A stretch of DNA of 64,000 nt from Phytoactinopolyspora halotolerans (GTDB lineage Bacteria; Actinomycetota; Actinomycetes; Jiangellales; Jiangellaceae). This document shows, piece by piece, positions 51,999 through 60,740 of the stretch. The DNA lies in the NCBI RefSeq assembly GCF_010550675.1, contig NZ_JAAGOA010000013.1:124001-188000 (forward strand). Direction: 5' to 3'. The position numbers were made by a program, and so were the translations under genes. How positions within the stretch are numbered: position 1 is the stretch's first letter; each line of letters starts with the position of its first letter. Below the pieces are notes generated by a model. That model searched no databases. It was not told where the DNA came from and worked only from the letters and a program-made list of their open reading frames with translations.

Positions 51999-53150
51999 AT
52001 GCCGGACACCACCGCACTGAGCGAGGCGCCGCACGGGACGCGGTTCCGCATGCTCGCGTCGATGATCCGGCGTGACATCGACCGCGGCACGCTCCCGGTC
52101 GGGTCTCGACTGCCGGCGGTGCCAGAGCTCGCCAAGGCGCACGGCGTCGGCGTCAATACGGTGCGGCGTGCGGTGGCTCGCCTGGTGGAGGACGGGTTGC
52201 TGGACCGTCGGCACGGCAGCGGCACCTACGTCCTGCGGACGTCGGCCGATCGGCAGGTACGCCGCGCGGTCGGCGTCCTCGTTCCGTCGCTCACGTACTA
52301 CTACCCGCAGGTGATCGCCGGGATCGAGGAAGCGGCGTCGCGTCGCGGGGTGGACGTCGTCATCGCGTGTTCGTACTATGACGCCGACCGCGAACTCGCC
52401 GAGATCGACCGGTTCCTCGGCTCCAGCGTGGACGGCATGCTCCTGGTCCCCAGTCTGCATCGCGCGCCCGACCCGGCCAGGTACGTCTCGCGGCTAAGCA
52501 AACTGCCGGTCCCGTACTTCCTGATCGAGCGCCGGCTCGACGATCCCGCCGCCGACGCGGCCGACAGCACCGACGTGTCCTCCGTCCGGACCGACATAGC
52601 CGCCGGAGTGCGTGCCGCGATCGCCCACCTCACCGCGCTCGGCCGGCGCCGCATCGGGCACATCGGCCATCTGAGCTCGGCACCTGGAACACGTGTCTTC
52701 CGCGGATTTCTCGACGCCATGCGGGAATTCGGCCTGGAGGTGATCGACGGGGCCGTCCTCCGCCGTCCCACCCTGTCGATGGCCGAGGTCGGGCAATACG
52801 TCACGACATGTGCCCGGGAGCAGCTGGATGCGGTGTTCTGCCTGGGCGATCCGTTTGCCGCCACGCTTGTGCGTGAACTCGGCAAGCACGGCCACCCGGT
52901 TCCTGACGACGTCGCCGTCATCACCTTCGACGACGAGTTCGCCCACGTGGCCGAGGTGCCGTTGACGGCCGTGTCGCCGCCCAAGTACGAGCTCGGTCGG
53001 CTCGCCACCGACCTGCTGGTCCGCCGGCTGGAGGACGGCGGCCCGGCGGTCGCCTGCGACGTGCGCCTGCAGCCCAAGCTCGTGATCCGATCCTCGTGCG
53101 GGGCGCGACCGACCGAAACCATCGACCTCGTGTTCGAACCGACCGGCTGA
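51999..53150 (+). CDS. GntR-family regulator with LacI-type sugar-binding domain
   Basis: A 383-residue regulator. Residues 15-80 form a GntR winged helix (LPVGSRLPAVPELAKAHGVG, NTVRRAVARLVEDGLL). Residues 95-375 are a periplasmic-binding-like sensor as in LacI/AraR (AVGVLVPSLTYYYPQVIAGI, GHIGHLSSAPGTRVFRGF, VITFDDEFAHVAEVPLTAV). Such hybrids bind a sugar and leave DNA. The gene is divergent from the sulfatase and directly precedes the PL8 lyase, so it probably controls polysaccharide-degradation genes. Confidence 0.93.
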   Translation: MPDTTALSEAPHGTRFRMLASMIRRDIDRGTLPVGSRLPAVPELAKAHGVGVNTVRRAVARLVEDGLLDRRHGSGTYVLRTSADRQVRRAVGVLVPSLTYYYPQVIAGIEEAASRRGVDVVIACSYYDADRELAEIDRFLGSSVDGMLLVPSLHRAPDPARYVSRLSKLPVPYFLIERRLDDPAADAADSTDVSSVRTDIAAGVRAAIAHLTALGRRRIGHIGHLSSAPGTRVFRGFLDAMREFGLEVIDGAVLRRPTLSMAEVGQYVTTCAREQLDAVFCLGDPFAATLVRELGKHGHPVPDDVAVITFDDEFAHVAEVPLTAVSPPKYELGRLATDLLVRRLEDGGPAVACDVRLQPKLVIRSSCGARPTETIDLVFEPTG

Positions 53151-53195
53151 CGCGGCACCCGCCGCCCTGGAACCCTTCTCCCCTGGAGGTCACCC

Positions 53196-55658
53196 GTGAC
53201 CAGCCATCACCGTCCCCTGCCCAGACGCAGTCTCCTCATCGGCGCGGCGTCGACCGGCGCCGTCCTGTCCACCGGAGCGATGTCCAGATGGGCGGCACCG
53301 CTCGCCGCCGCACCGCTCGCCGCCGCACCGCTCGCCGCCGCAGCGACCGACGCCGCCTACGCGGCGCTGCGGAGTGCCTGGGTCGATGTCCTCACCGGCG
53401 GACCGCAGGACCTCGGCGATCCCGACGTGCAGGCCGCCATCACCCAGCGTGACACCGCCACCGCCAATGCCCTCGCCCTGGTCGATCCCGACCCGAACCG
53501 GACCGCGGTGTTCACCGACATCCCGTACAACCCGGCGGACACCCTCCGCTCACGCGGCGTCGCGCAGTCGTGTTCGCGGATCAAGGCCATGGCGCTGTCG
53601 TGGGCGACCGAGGGCTCGTCGTACTACGGCGACGCCGCCCTCCGCGACACGATGCTCGACGCCGTCGACACCGTCCTGACCCACAACTACGTCGCCGGCG
53701 AGCCGGAAGACGACAGCTGGTACAACCACGAGATCGCCATCCCGCAGTACCTCAACGACGCCCTGACGATCCTGCACGCACACGTCGGCTCCAGCATCAT
53801 GCAACGGCACACCGCCGCCGTTGACTGGTTCGTGCCGGACCCGCGCTACAACTATCCGCCGAGCCATCCCAAGCACAAGCTCTCCACCGGCGGCAACCGC
53901 GTCGACCTGTGCGAGGTGGTGATCATCCGCGGCGCACTCGACCACACCGAAGCGCGCGTGGCCGACGGACGGGACGCGCTGAGCGGCGTCTTCGAGTACA
54001 CCACGTCCGGCGACGGGTACTACCGCGACGGCGGCTTCATCCAGCACACATCGATCCCCTACACCGGCACCTACGGGCGGGTCCTGTTGCAGGGAGCCGC
54101 GACCCTGATCACGCTGCTGGCAGGTACGCCGTGGGAGGTCACCGATCCCGATGTGGAGATCATGTTCGACGCGGTGGAGAACTGCTACGCACCGACGATC
54201 TTCGACAACCAGCTGTTCTCCAACATGTGCGGGCGCGCCGTGTCACGTAAGAACAGCGTCGAGCACGGCCCGGCCATCAGCATCGCCGACGGCATCCTCA
54301 CGCTGGCCGGCGCCGTGGGAGCCAGCCGGGCCAAGGCCTGGCGCGAGATGTGCGTGGGCTGGTTCACCCGGGACGAGTTCGTCGATCCCACCGCCACCTC
54401 CGACCTGCGGCGGCTCGCCCTGTTCAAGGGCCTGATGAACGACGCCGGTCTGACGCCTACGCCCGAGCCGGTCGGGCACCGGCTCATGTCCAGCGTCGCC
54501 CGCCCGATCCACCGCCGCGACGGCTGGGCGTTCACCGTCGCGATGGCGCGCGAGGGGGTGCACGGTGCCTACGAGGCGAATCGCGAGAATCAGCACGGCT
54601 GGTACCAGAACCGGGGCGCCACATACCTGTACGTGCGCACGGACAACGCGCAGTTCAGCGACGCGTACTGGCCGACCGTCGATCCGCTGCGGCTGCCCGG
54701 GACCACCGCTCAGCGACGCGACGACATGCCGGACGGCGACTGGCGCAAGGCCTACGGGCACTTCGGCGGGGGCGCGTGCGTCGACGGTGAGTTCGCCGCC
54801 ACCGGCATGCGGATGTCGAAGGGGCCGGGCGGACACTCGCTGAGCGCGCTGAAGTCGTGGTTCTGCCTCGACGACTGCATCGTGGCGCTCGGCACCAAGA
54901 TCACGTCCACCGAGAACTACACCGTGCAATCCGTGCTGGAGAACCGGAACCTGCACGAGACCGGCACGAACGCCCTGACCGTCGACGGCGAGGTCTTCCC
55001 GTTGGGGCTGGGCGACGACGAATACCTCGGCCGGCCCGGCTGGCTGCATCTGGAGGACGTCGCCGGCTACGTCCTGCTCGACGCGGCCAACGGCAGCCCG
55101 CTGCGCGCCGCACGCGAGGAACGCACCGCGACCTGGCTGGACATCAACCCGTACTGGTCCACCCACGACGACACGCCGTACACCCGCCGCTACGTCACCG
55201 TGTACTTCGGCCACGGCCGCGCACCTACGAACCGCGAGTACGGGTATCTGCTGCTCCCGGGCGCGACACCCGCCGAGACCGCCGCCCGCGCGGCCGACCC
55301 CGGCGTCGAGATCCTGGCCAAGACCACGAACGTGCACGCGATCCACGTGCCACATCTCGGTTTCACCGGCGCGAACTTCTTCTCCGGCGGCTACACGGTC
55401 CAGCTCGGCGGCGGCGCCACGCTCGGCACCGACAAGAACGCCTCCGTCGTCCTCTCCCAGCAGGGAAACGAGCTGTGGGTCGGTGTCGCCAATGCGACAC
55501 ACCGCCTCGACTCTGTCACGGTCACGCTCAGCGGCACGTCGTACAGTCCGTCGTCGAGCGACCCGACCGTGCAGGTGAGCAAGTCCGGCCGCACGATCAC
55601 CATCACTGTCGACACCAGCGCTCGCGACGGCCGCACCCACCGCGCCATCCTCGTATAG
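53196..55658 (+). CDS. Tat-exported polysaccharide lyase family 8 (hyaluronate/chondroitin/xanthan lyase type)
   Basis: An 820-residue secreted lyase that cleaves uronate-containing polysaccharides by beta-elimination. The N-terminus has a Tat signal (PRRSLLIGAASTG) followed by a three-fold PLAAA repeat encoded by 15-bp units. Residues 50-390 form the alpha/alpha toroid with catalytic residues: Asn in STGGNRVDLC, His in GFIQHTSIPYTGTYG, Tyr in the same stretch, and Arg in CGRAVSRKNSVEHG. Residues 400-820 are the beta-sandwich domains. The exact polysaccharide cannot be read from sequence. The start is GTG 53196 after GGAGG. Neighbouring sulfatase and amino-sugar genes support a glycosaminoglycan-like substrate. 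Confidence 0.94.
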   Translation: MTSHHRPLPRRSLLIGAASTGAVLSTGAMSRWAAPLAAAPLAAAPLAAAATDAAYAALRSAWVDVLTGGPQDLGDPDVQAAITQRDTATANALALVDPDPNRTAVFTDIPYNPADTLRSRGVAQSCSRIKAMALSWATEGSSYYGDAALRDTMLDAVDTVLTHNYVAGEPEDDSWYNHEIAIPQYLNDALTILHAHVGSSIMQRHTAAVDWFVPDPRYNYPPSHPKHKLSTGGNRVDLCEVVIIRGALDHTEARVADGRDALSGVFEYTTSGDGYYRDGGFIQHTSIPYTGTYGRVLLQGAATLITLLAGTPWEVTDPDVEIMFDAVENCYAPTIFDNQLFSNMCGRAVSRKNSVEHGPAISIADGILTLAGAVGASRAKAWREMCVGWFTRDEFVDPTATSDLRRLALFKGLMNDAGLTPTPEPVGHRLMSSVARPIHRRDGWAFTVAMAREGVHGAYEANRENQHGWYQNRGATYLYVRTDNAQFSDAYWPTVDPLRLPGTTAQRRDDMPDGDWRKAYGHFGGGACVDGEFAATGMRMSKGPGGHSLSALKSWFCLDDCIVALGTKITSTENYTVQSVLENRNLHETGTNALTVDGEVFPLGLGDDEYLGRPGWLHLEDVAGYVLLDAANGSPLRAAREERTATWLDINPYWSTHDDTPYTRRYVTVYFGHGRAPTNREYGYLLLPGATPAETAARAADPGVEILAKTTNVHAIHVPHLGFTGANFFSGGYTVQLGGGATLGTDKNASVVLSQQGNELWVGVANATHRLDSVTVTLSGTSYSPSSSDPTVQVSKSGRTITITVDTSARDGRTHRAILV

Positions 55659-55675
55659 CCGACTTCTCCCACAAG

Positions 55676-56074
55676 TCAGCTGCTTGGGTAAAGTTCGACA
55701 TTCGCTCTATGGGATCCGATCAGTTTGGAGTCGCCCGTCAGCAGCGGGCAGTCCAGTAGCTCGGCCAGCGCGATATACGCGGCGTCGTAGACGGTGAAGT
55801 TGTGCCGGAGTTCCCAAGCGCGTTCAGCGATCACCGCCCCGGGATAGCGCTGGATACTGAGGTCGGCGAAATCCGTGCGCGCGTCGTTAGCTCGGTCGGT
55901 CGTGAGCTTGCCGCCGAGAACAAGGCCACGCAACGCGTTTACGAACTCGAAGTCGATGAAATGAGGCGCGTATAGAACTCGTGGGGCAGACAATCGTTGG
56001 CGAAGCACATCGTTGGACCGAGCTTCGATGAGCGCGTAAACGATCACCGAATTGTCGACGACGAGTGCGCTCAC
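55676..56074 (-). CDS. vapC: PIN-domain toxin (VapC/FitB type)
   Basis: A 132-residue RNase-type toxin. The four acidic PIN residues are visible: LVVDNSVIVYAL (Asp 7), FIDFEFVNAL (Glu about 43), VYDAAYIALAE (Asp about 97) and LLTGDSKLI (Asp about 115). VapC toxins cut tRNA or other RNA. The ATG at 56074 overlaps the antitoxin stop by four bases, the normal coupling. It interrupts the carbohydrate island between the PL8 lyase and a Gfo/Idh gene. Confidence 0.93.
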   Translation of the reverse strand: MSALVVDNSVIVYALIEARSNDVLRQRLSAPRVLYAPHFIDFEFVNALRGLVLGGKLTTDRANDARTDFADLSIQRYPGAVIAERAWELRHNFTVYDAAYIALAELLDCPLLTGDSKLIGSHRANVELYPSS

Positions 56075-56304
56075 TCACCCCTCCCGGCACGGGTCGCCGC
56101 CACGATGTCGGACATGTTGAGCCCCGGCGACGGCCTCTGCGCCGCATGGGCCAGCACCTCCGCCACGGTGGGCTGAGCGGCCGCTTCGATGACCATCCGC
56201 CGGAGGTAGGCAGTAAGGCTCATGCCTTCTGCGGACGCGCGCATCCGCATCACGTTGAGGGCGTCGGAGGGCACGTCGCGGATCTGTATGGGTTTAGTCT
56301 CCAT
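56071..56304 (-). CDS. vapB: Ribbon-helix-helix antitoxin (VapB/FitA type)
   Basis: A 77-residue antitoxin. The N-terminal ribbon-helix-helix reads IQIRDVPSDALNVMRMRAS, and the C-terminal tail LAHAAQRPSPG should wrap the PIN toxin, as in FitA. ATG 56304 is the first residue of METKPIQIRDVP; an upstream in-frame ATG at 56328 overlaps an inverted repeat likely to be the operator. The gene overlaps vapC by four bases. Confidence 0.9.
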   Translation of the reverse strand: METKPIQIRDVPSDALNVMRMRASAEGMSLTAYLRRMVIEAAAQPTVAEVLAHAAQRPSPGLNMSDIVAATRAGRGE

Positions 56305-56331
56305 GCATGCAACGATACCATCTTGCATGCA
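56304..56331 (-). promoter_or_regulatory. VapB operator: inverted repeat at the antitoxin start
   Basis: TGCATGCAA (56304-56312) and TTGCATGCA (56323-56331) form perfect 9-bp arms ten bases apart, reaching the vapB start codon. Such repeats are the usual autoregulatory sites of vapBC operons. Confidence 0.7.
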
Positions 56332-56382
56332 CGTTGATCACCAAACTGCTGGACCGGTCATGATCGGCTCAACAGTTGATGA
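56332..56382. repeat. Degenerate palindrome between vapB and a Gfo/Idh gene
   Basis: TGATCAcCaAACTGcTG-like sequence (about 56336-56353) is matched in inverse by CAACAGTTGATGATCA (about 56367-56382), around a GACCGGTC centre. It contains CATGATC and resembles a decayed copy of the GATCATG palindromes. It may serve as terminator of the Gfo/Idh gene that ends at 56383. Confidence 0.5.
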
Positions 56383-57486
56383 TCACGGCAATTGGCCGTC
56401 GAGAGCGTGGTAGAAGGGGTCGTCCACGCCGATCTCGCCGCGCTTGACCGTGCGTCCGGTGAACGCCGACGCGTACAGCGCGGTGATCAGCTCCAACGCC
56501 GCCCGTCCGCTGTCGCCGCTGGTCTCCGGGCGACGTCCGGCCCGGAGATCGGCGACGACGGCACGCAGCTGGGACAGGTGGTTCGTCTCCTCGTCGGGCA
56601 GGTCGTTGGCCCACTCCGCCACCGCTTGCTCGGCGACGCCGTCGGCCGGCGTGCAGGTCCAATCGGAGTTTCGGTACCGGTACAGGTGCGTCAGCTCGAC
56701 GGTCGCCAGCTCGGTGTCGATGCGCAGGCGGCTGACCGATTGCGGTGAGACCGCGCTGTTCACCACGGTGCCCAGCGCACCCGACTCGAACCGGACGACG
56801 GCCGTGCTGACGTCATCGGTCGCGATGTCGCGGCTGGTCGTGGCGGCGAACGCGGAGACCTCCCGCCAGGGGCCGACCATGGTCAGCATGAGGTCGATAT
56901 TGTGGATGCCCAGCGCCATGGCCGGTCCCCCGTCGCCGCGGAAGTTCCCGCGCCACGCCGGTTCGAAATAGTCCGGCCCGCGGAACCAGGTGGTCTGACA
57001 GTGCACCGCCAGCGGACGCCCGAGAACGCCGCCGGTCAACAGCCGTCGGTAGTGCCGGGCGCCGGGGCCATAACGCAGCTGGAAGACGATCGGCGCATAC
57101 GGTCCTCCCTCCCGCTCCCCCGCGACCATCTGGTCATACTCGGCCAGCGACAACGCGGGCGGCTTCTCGCACAGCACCCACGCACCCGAGGCCAGCGCCT
57201 CCGCCACATGCTCGCGGTGGAGCACCGGCGGGGTCGCGACGATCACCAGCTCCGGGGCTTCCGCCGCGAGCATCTCGCCGAGCGCGGTGTATCGGCCGCG
57301 GATACCCCAGCGATCGGCGAACTGGTGCAGCGTCTCCGGCTGGACGTCCACGGCGGCGACCAGGTCGATCTCGTGGCCGAGCTCCCGCACCGCAGGCAGA
57401 TGTCCGACCTCGGCGATCACTCCGGTGCCGACGATGGCCGCGCGGATCGGCTGCTGAGCGGTGTCGGATGGTCCTTGAACGTGCAC
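56383..57486 (-). CDS. Gfo/Idh/MocA family oxidoreductase
   Basis: A 367-residue NAD(P)-dependent enzyme with Rossmann start AAIVGTGVIAEVGHLPAVRE, EKP motif VLCEKPPALSLAEY (about residue 105) and C-terminal GGPAMALGIHNIDLMLTMVG. It probably acts on a sugar or uronic acid. The start GTG 57486 has GAGGAG with nine-base spacing. A perfect TGCAAGCGCTTGCA operator lies 35 bp upstream, and the LacI gene lies just beyond on the same strand, so LacI control is likely. Confidence 0.92.
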   Translation of the reverse strand: MHVQGPSDTAQQPIRAAIVGTGVIAEVGHLPAVRELGHEIDLVAAVDVQPETLHQFADRWGIRGRYTALGEMLAAEAPELVIVATPPVLHREHVAEALASGAWVLCEKPPALSLAEYDQMVAGEREGGPYAPIVFQLRYGPGARHYRRLLTGGVLGRPLAVHCQTTWFRGPDYFEPAWRGNFRGDGGPAMALGIHNIDLMLTMVGPWREVSAFAATTSRDIATDDVSTAVVRFESGALGTVVNSAVSPQSVSRLRIDTELATVELTHLYRYRNSDWTCTPADGVAEQAVAEWANDLPDEETNHLSQLRAVVADLRAGRRPETSGDSGRAALELITALYASAFTGRTVKRGEIGVDDPFYHALDGQLP

Positions 57487-57520
57487 AGGTGGCTCCTCGG
57501 CGCGACGGTCGGCGCAGGCG

Positions 57521-57534
57521 TGCAAGCGCTTGCA
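57521..57534. promoter_or_regulatory. Perfect LacI-type operator between lacI and Gfo/Idh genes
   Basis: TGCAAGCGCTTGCA is a perfect 14-bp palindrome with central CG, the classic LacI/GalR-family operator form. It is 35 bases upstream of the Gfo/Idh start and 91 bases after the end of the lacI-type gene. Confidence 0.75.
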
Positions 57535-57624
57535 GCGGTCTGGCCATGCTGTCGACGGCGTCGCGGCCTGTCAACCCTCGCACGCCACCGGTCGTCCGCA
57601 GGACGGGGAGGTCTCAGGACAGAC

Positions 57625-58650
57625 TCATCGCGACGCCCGCCGCGCCTCGCGCCGCTCGTCGTGCCGCGGGGCCGGACCGGTCGAGCCGCGCACCACGAGT
57701 TCGCCGGACAGCGAAAGCTGCTGGTCACGTGTGATGAGACCGTCCAGCTGGTCGACCAGCAGCCGGACGGCCGTGCGGCCCGCGTCGGCGATCGGGCTGG
57801 CGATCGATGTAAGCGGCGGATACGCCATCGCCGCGAACAGGATGTCGTCACAGCCGCTCACGCTGAACTGCCCCGGTACGTCGAAGCCCCGTTCGGTCAG
57901 CCGGCGCAGGATCCCCATCGCCATGATGTCGTCGAACGCGACGGCGGCCGTGGCGCCGCTGGCCGCCAGCGCGTCGGCGGCCAGCATGCCGCCGGAGAAC
58001 GTCGCCGGATAGGGTCCGAGCACCTCGAACGCCATGCCGAGCTTGCGCGCCTGCCGCCGCGCGCTGTCCCGCCGTTCCCGGTCCGACCACGACGACGCGG
58101 GGCCGGACACGTACACGATGTCCCGGTGCCCGAGGGCGTGCAGATGGTCGACGGTCTGCCGGATGCCGTCCCGGGTCCGGCAGGTGATCGACGCGATGCC
58201 GTCGACCGCGCGGTTGACCAGAACCACCGGCGTCCGCTCAGCGGCTTCCCGGATCACCCCGGCCCGGGACCGCGGCGAGCAGACGATGACGCCGTCGGCC
58301 TGGCCGGCCAGGTCCCGCAGCATCTTCGACTCGCGCTCGGGATGTTCATCGGTGTCCATCAGCAGCACCGAGTAGCCCTTCTCATACGCGGTGTCCTCGA
58401 CCGCCCGCACCAGCGGCGGGAAGAACGGATTGGCGATGTCCGGCAGCAGCACGGCGAGCAGCGCGGTCCGTCCGGTGACCAGCCCGCGAGCCGATCGGTT
58501 GGGTCGGTAACCCAGCCGATCGGCGATCGCGAGAATCTGCTTGCGGGTGTCCGCGCCGATGAGCTCCGGCCTGGTGAAGGCCCGGGAAACGGTGGAGATC
58601 GATACTCCCGCCTCGGCGGCGACCGCCTTCAACGAGGCTGTCCTGGCCAT
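57625..58650 (-). CDS. LacI family transcriptional regulator
   Basis: A 341-residue repressor. The helix-turn-helix and hinge are textbook (SLKAVAAEAGVSISTVSRAF, then IADRLGYRPNRSARGL). The sugar-binding domain includes LLAVLLPDIANPFFPPLVRA and the dimerisation region GFDVPGQFSVSGCDDI. ATG 58650 follows GAGAAGGGA. The DNA-binding helix motif SISTVSRAF and four nearby operator-like palindromes suggest local control of the Gfo/Idh genes, deaminase and transporter. Confidence 0.95.
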   Translation of the reverse strand: MARTASLKAVAAEAGVSISTVSRAFTRPELIGADTRKQILAIADRLGYRPNRSARGLVTGRTALLAVLLPDIANPFFPPLVRAVEDTAYEKGYSVLLMDTDEHPERESKMLRDLAGQADGVIVCSPRSRAGVIREAAERTPVVLVNRAVDGIASITCRTRDGIRQTVDHLHALGHRDIVYVSGPASSWSDRERRDSARRQARKLGMAFEVLGPYPATFSGGMLAADALAASGATAAVAFDDIMAMGILRRLTERGFDVPGQFSVSGCDDILFAAMAYPPLTSIASPIADAGRTAVRLLVDQLDGLITRDQQLSLSGELVVRGSTGPAPRHDERREARRASR

Positions 58651-58725
58651 GCCCGCGTCCCTTCTCTCCGGCGCGAGAGTATCCGCGCGATGGCAGGAGT
58701 CATTCCCTGCCTCCCTATCGCAACA

Positions 58726-58770
58726 TTGACACTCCAGAGCGTGCCATGCAATTGTGTGCAAACGCTCGCA
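58726..58770 (+). promoter_or_regulatory. Promoter and 16-bp operator for the Gfo/Idh - deaminase genes
   Basis: TTGACA (58726-58731), 17 bases, CAATTG (58749-58754), then at once TGTGCAAACGCTCGCA (58755-58770). The same 16 bases recur exactly at 60780-60795 with the same spacing. A repressor bound there would block transcription start. Confidence 0.65.
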
Positions 58771-58871
58771 TCGGAGATGCGTGGCATCCTCCTCCGGCCG
58801 ACCCCCGACGGACGCGTCGCCTCGGACCGCCCCTCAACCGCAACTCACCCCACGATGGACGGTGACGGGAT

Positions 58872-59915
58872 ATGACGATCAGAATCGGCATCGCCGGAGT
58901 GCAGCATCCGCACATGGACGCGATACTCGACGACGCCGCAGCGCACACCGGTGCCGAACTCGTCGGCCTGGCCGAGCGGGACCCCCGGCTCCGCGCCGAA
59001 TACGCACAGCGCTACCGGGTGGCCGCGTTCGAGGACCACACCCAGCTTCTGGACGCGGGCGAGCTCGACGCGATCCTGGTGGGCGACGTCTTCGGCGCGC
59101 GCGGACGGATCATCGCCGACGCTCTCGGGCACGGCTTGCACGTGCTGACCGACAAGCCGATGTGTACGACGCCGGCCGATCTCGACGCCATCCATCACGC
59201 CTGGCGAGGCGGCGACCGGGTGCTCACCATCGCGTTCGAGAAGCGGTTCCTGCCGGCGACACTCGCGCTGTCCGAACTGCTCGATGCAGGCGAACTCGGT
59301 GAGATCGTGATGGTCACGAGTGCCGGGCCGCACAAACTCATCCGCGACGAGCGGCCGGCGTGGATGTTCCACGACGACACGTACGGCGGGATCCTGAACG
59401 ACCTCGTCGTCCACGACATCGACCTGCTCCTGCACCTGACCGGCGCCGCCAGCGGCACCGTGCGCGGCTACGCCGGCAACCGCTGCCATGCCGACGTGCC
59501 GGAGTTCGAGGACCACGGACTCGCCGTGATCCAGGTCGACGACGGACCGCTCGCCTCACTGGACGCGCACTGGATGAGCCCCCAGGCCGCACCCTACTTC
59601 GGCGACATCGCGATGACCGTCGTCGGTACGCACGGCACGGCCGAGCTGCGCTGGATCCACAATCGCCTCATCCTCGGCACACACCACCGTCCGCCCGCCG
59701 AGATCCCGCTGCCGGGGCGGCGCAGTGCGACGCGCGACTTCCTGGATGCGCTCACCGACGGCCGCCCACCCGCCGTGACCGCGCACGCCTCGTTCGCCGC
59801 GACCGCCGTCGCGCTCGCCGCGCAGCGCAGCGCCCGGCTCGGCCACCCTGTGACCTGGGACGTCGACACATACCGGCGGGAGCCGGCCGACGCCCGCACG
59901 TCGACGACGATGTGA
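58872..59915 (+). CDS. Gfo/Idh/MocA family oxidoreductase
   Basis: A 347-residue enzyme. The N-terminus IGIAGVQHPHMDAILDDAAA and cofactor-adjacent HVLTDKPMCTTPADLD (DKP in place of EKP) resemble the gene at 47990, as does GGILNDLVVHDIDLLLHLTG. A paralogous relation is likely. It is first in a transcript with the glucosamine-6-phosphate deaminase gene (10 bp gap) and is controlled by the operator at 58755. Confidence 0.93.
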   Translation: MTIRIGIAGVQHPHMDAILDDAAAHTGAELVGLAERDPRLRAEYAQRYRVAAFEDHTQLLDAGELDAILVGDVFGARGRIIADALGHGLHVLTDKPMCTTPADLDAIHHAWRGGDRVLTIAFEKRFLPATLALSELLDAGELGEIVMVTSAGPHKLIRDERPAWMFHDDTYGGILNDLVVHDIDLLLHLTGAASGTVRGYAGNRCHADVPEFEDHGLAVIQVDDGPLASLDAHWMSPQAAPYFGDIAMTVVGTHGTAELRWIHNRLILGTHHRPPAEIPLPGRRSATRDFLDALTDGRPPAVTAHASFAATAVALAAQRSARLGHPVTWDVDTYRREPADARTSTTM

Positions 59916-59925
59916 AGGAGACCCG

Positions 59926-60732
59926 GTGTCCACTCCTGAGATCACCCGAGCACGGAGCACCACCGTCGACCGGCTCCGCGTGCGCGTCCACGACCACGTG
60001 GACGCCGCCGGCCGGGCCGCCGCCGCGCTGGTCGCGCAGGCGCTGCGGCAGCGGATCGACGATGCCGGCGAGGCCCGGATCATGTTCGCCGCCGCGCCGT
60101 CGCAGGATGCCGTCCTGCACGCACTATGCCGGGAACGCGACGTCGACTGGTCGCGCGTCACCGCGTTCCAGATGGACGAGTACGTCGGACTCGACGCCGA
60201 CCACCCACAGGCGTTCGGCACGTACCTGCAGGAGCACATCTATACCTTCGTCCGGCCCGGCCGCGTCCACCTGATGCGGCCGGACGGCGACGGCGCGCAG
60301 GAGGCCGAGCGCTACGCGGCGCTGCTCGGCGAGGCTCCGATCGACGTGGTCTGCCTGGGCATCGGCGAGAACGGGCACATCGCGTTCAACGATCCGGGTA
60401 TCGCCGACTTCGAGGATCCGTTCGCGGTCAAGGTGGTGGAGCTCGACCCGGCGTCGCGCCGGCAGCAGGTCCACGACGGGTGTTTCCCGTCCGTCGGTGA
60501 CGTGCCCACGCACGCGGTCACGGTGACCGTTCCTGCCCTGCTCAGCGCCTCGGTCGCGATCTGCTCGGTGCCGGGCGCCCGGAAACGTGCCGCCGTCCAA
60601 CGGGCGCTGACCGGCGAGGTCAGCGAGGACTGCCCGGCCAGCGCGCTCCGCCGGCATCCGGACGGGTGGCTCTTCCTCGACCCGGCCAGCACCCCCGATG
60701 ACCTGCTGCGTACGGATGAGACGACCGCATGA
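59926..60732 (+). CDS. nagB: Glucosamine-6-phosphate deaminase (NagB family)
   Basis: A 268-residue isomerase/deaminase that converts glucosamine-6-phosphate to fructose-6-phosphate and ammonia. Family motifs are FQMDEYVGLDADHPQAFGTY (about residue 82), CLGIGENGHIAFNDPG (about 140, with the catalytic Asp/His region) and ICSVPGARKRAAVQRALTG near the end. The first Met lies in a GTG-preceded site (GGAGACCCGGTG). It suggests the island handles amino sugars, as expected of glycosaminoglycans. It follows the Gfo/Idh gene by 10 bp. Confidence 0.93.
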   Translation: MSTPEITRARSTTVDRLRVRVHDHVDAAGRAAAALVAQALRQRIDDAGEARIMFAAAPSQDAVLHALCRERDVDWSRVTAFQMDEYVGLDADHPQAFGTYLQEHIYTFVRPGRVHLMRPDGDGAQEAERYAALLGEAPIDVVCLGIGENGHIAFNDPGIADFEDPFAVKVVELDPASRRQQVHDGCFPSVGDVPTHAVTVTVPALLSASVAICSVPGARKRAAVQRALTGEVSEDCPASALRRHPDGWLFLDPASTPDDLLRTDETTA

Positions 60733-60740
60733 GATACCCA

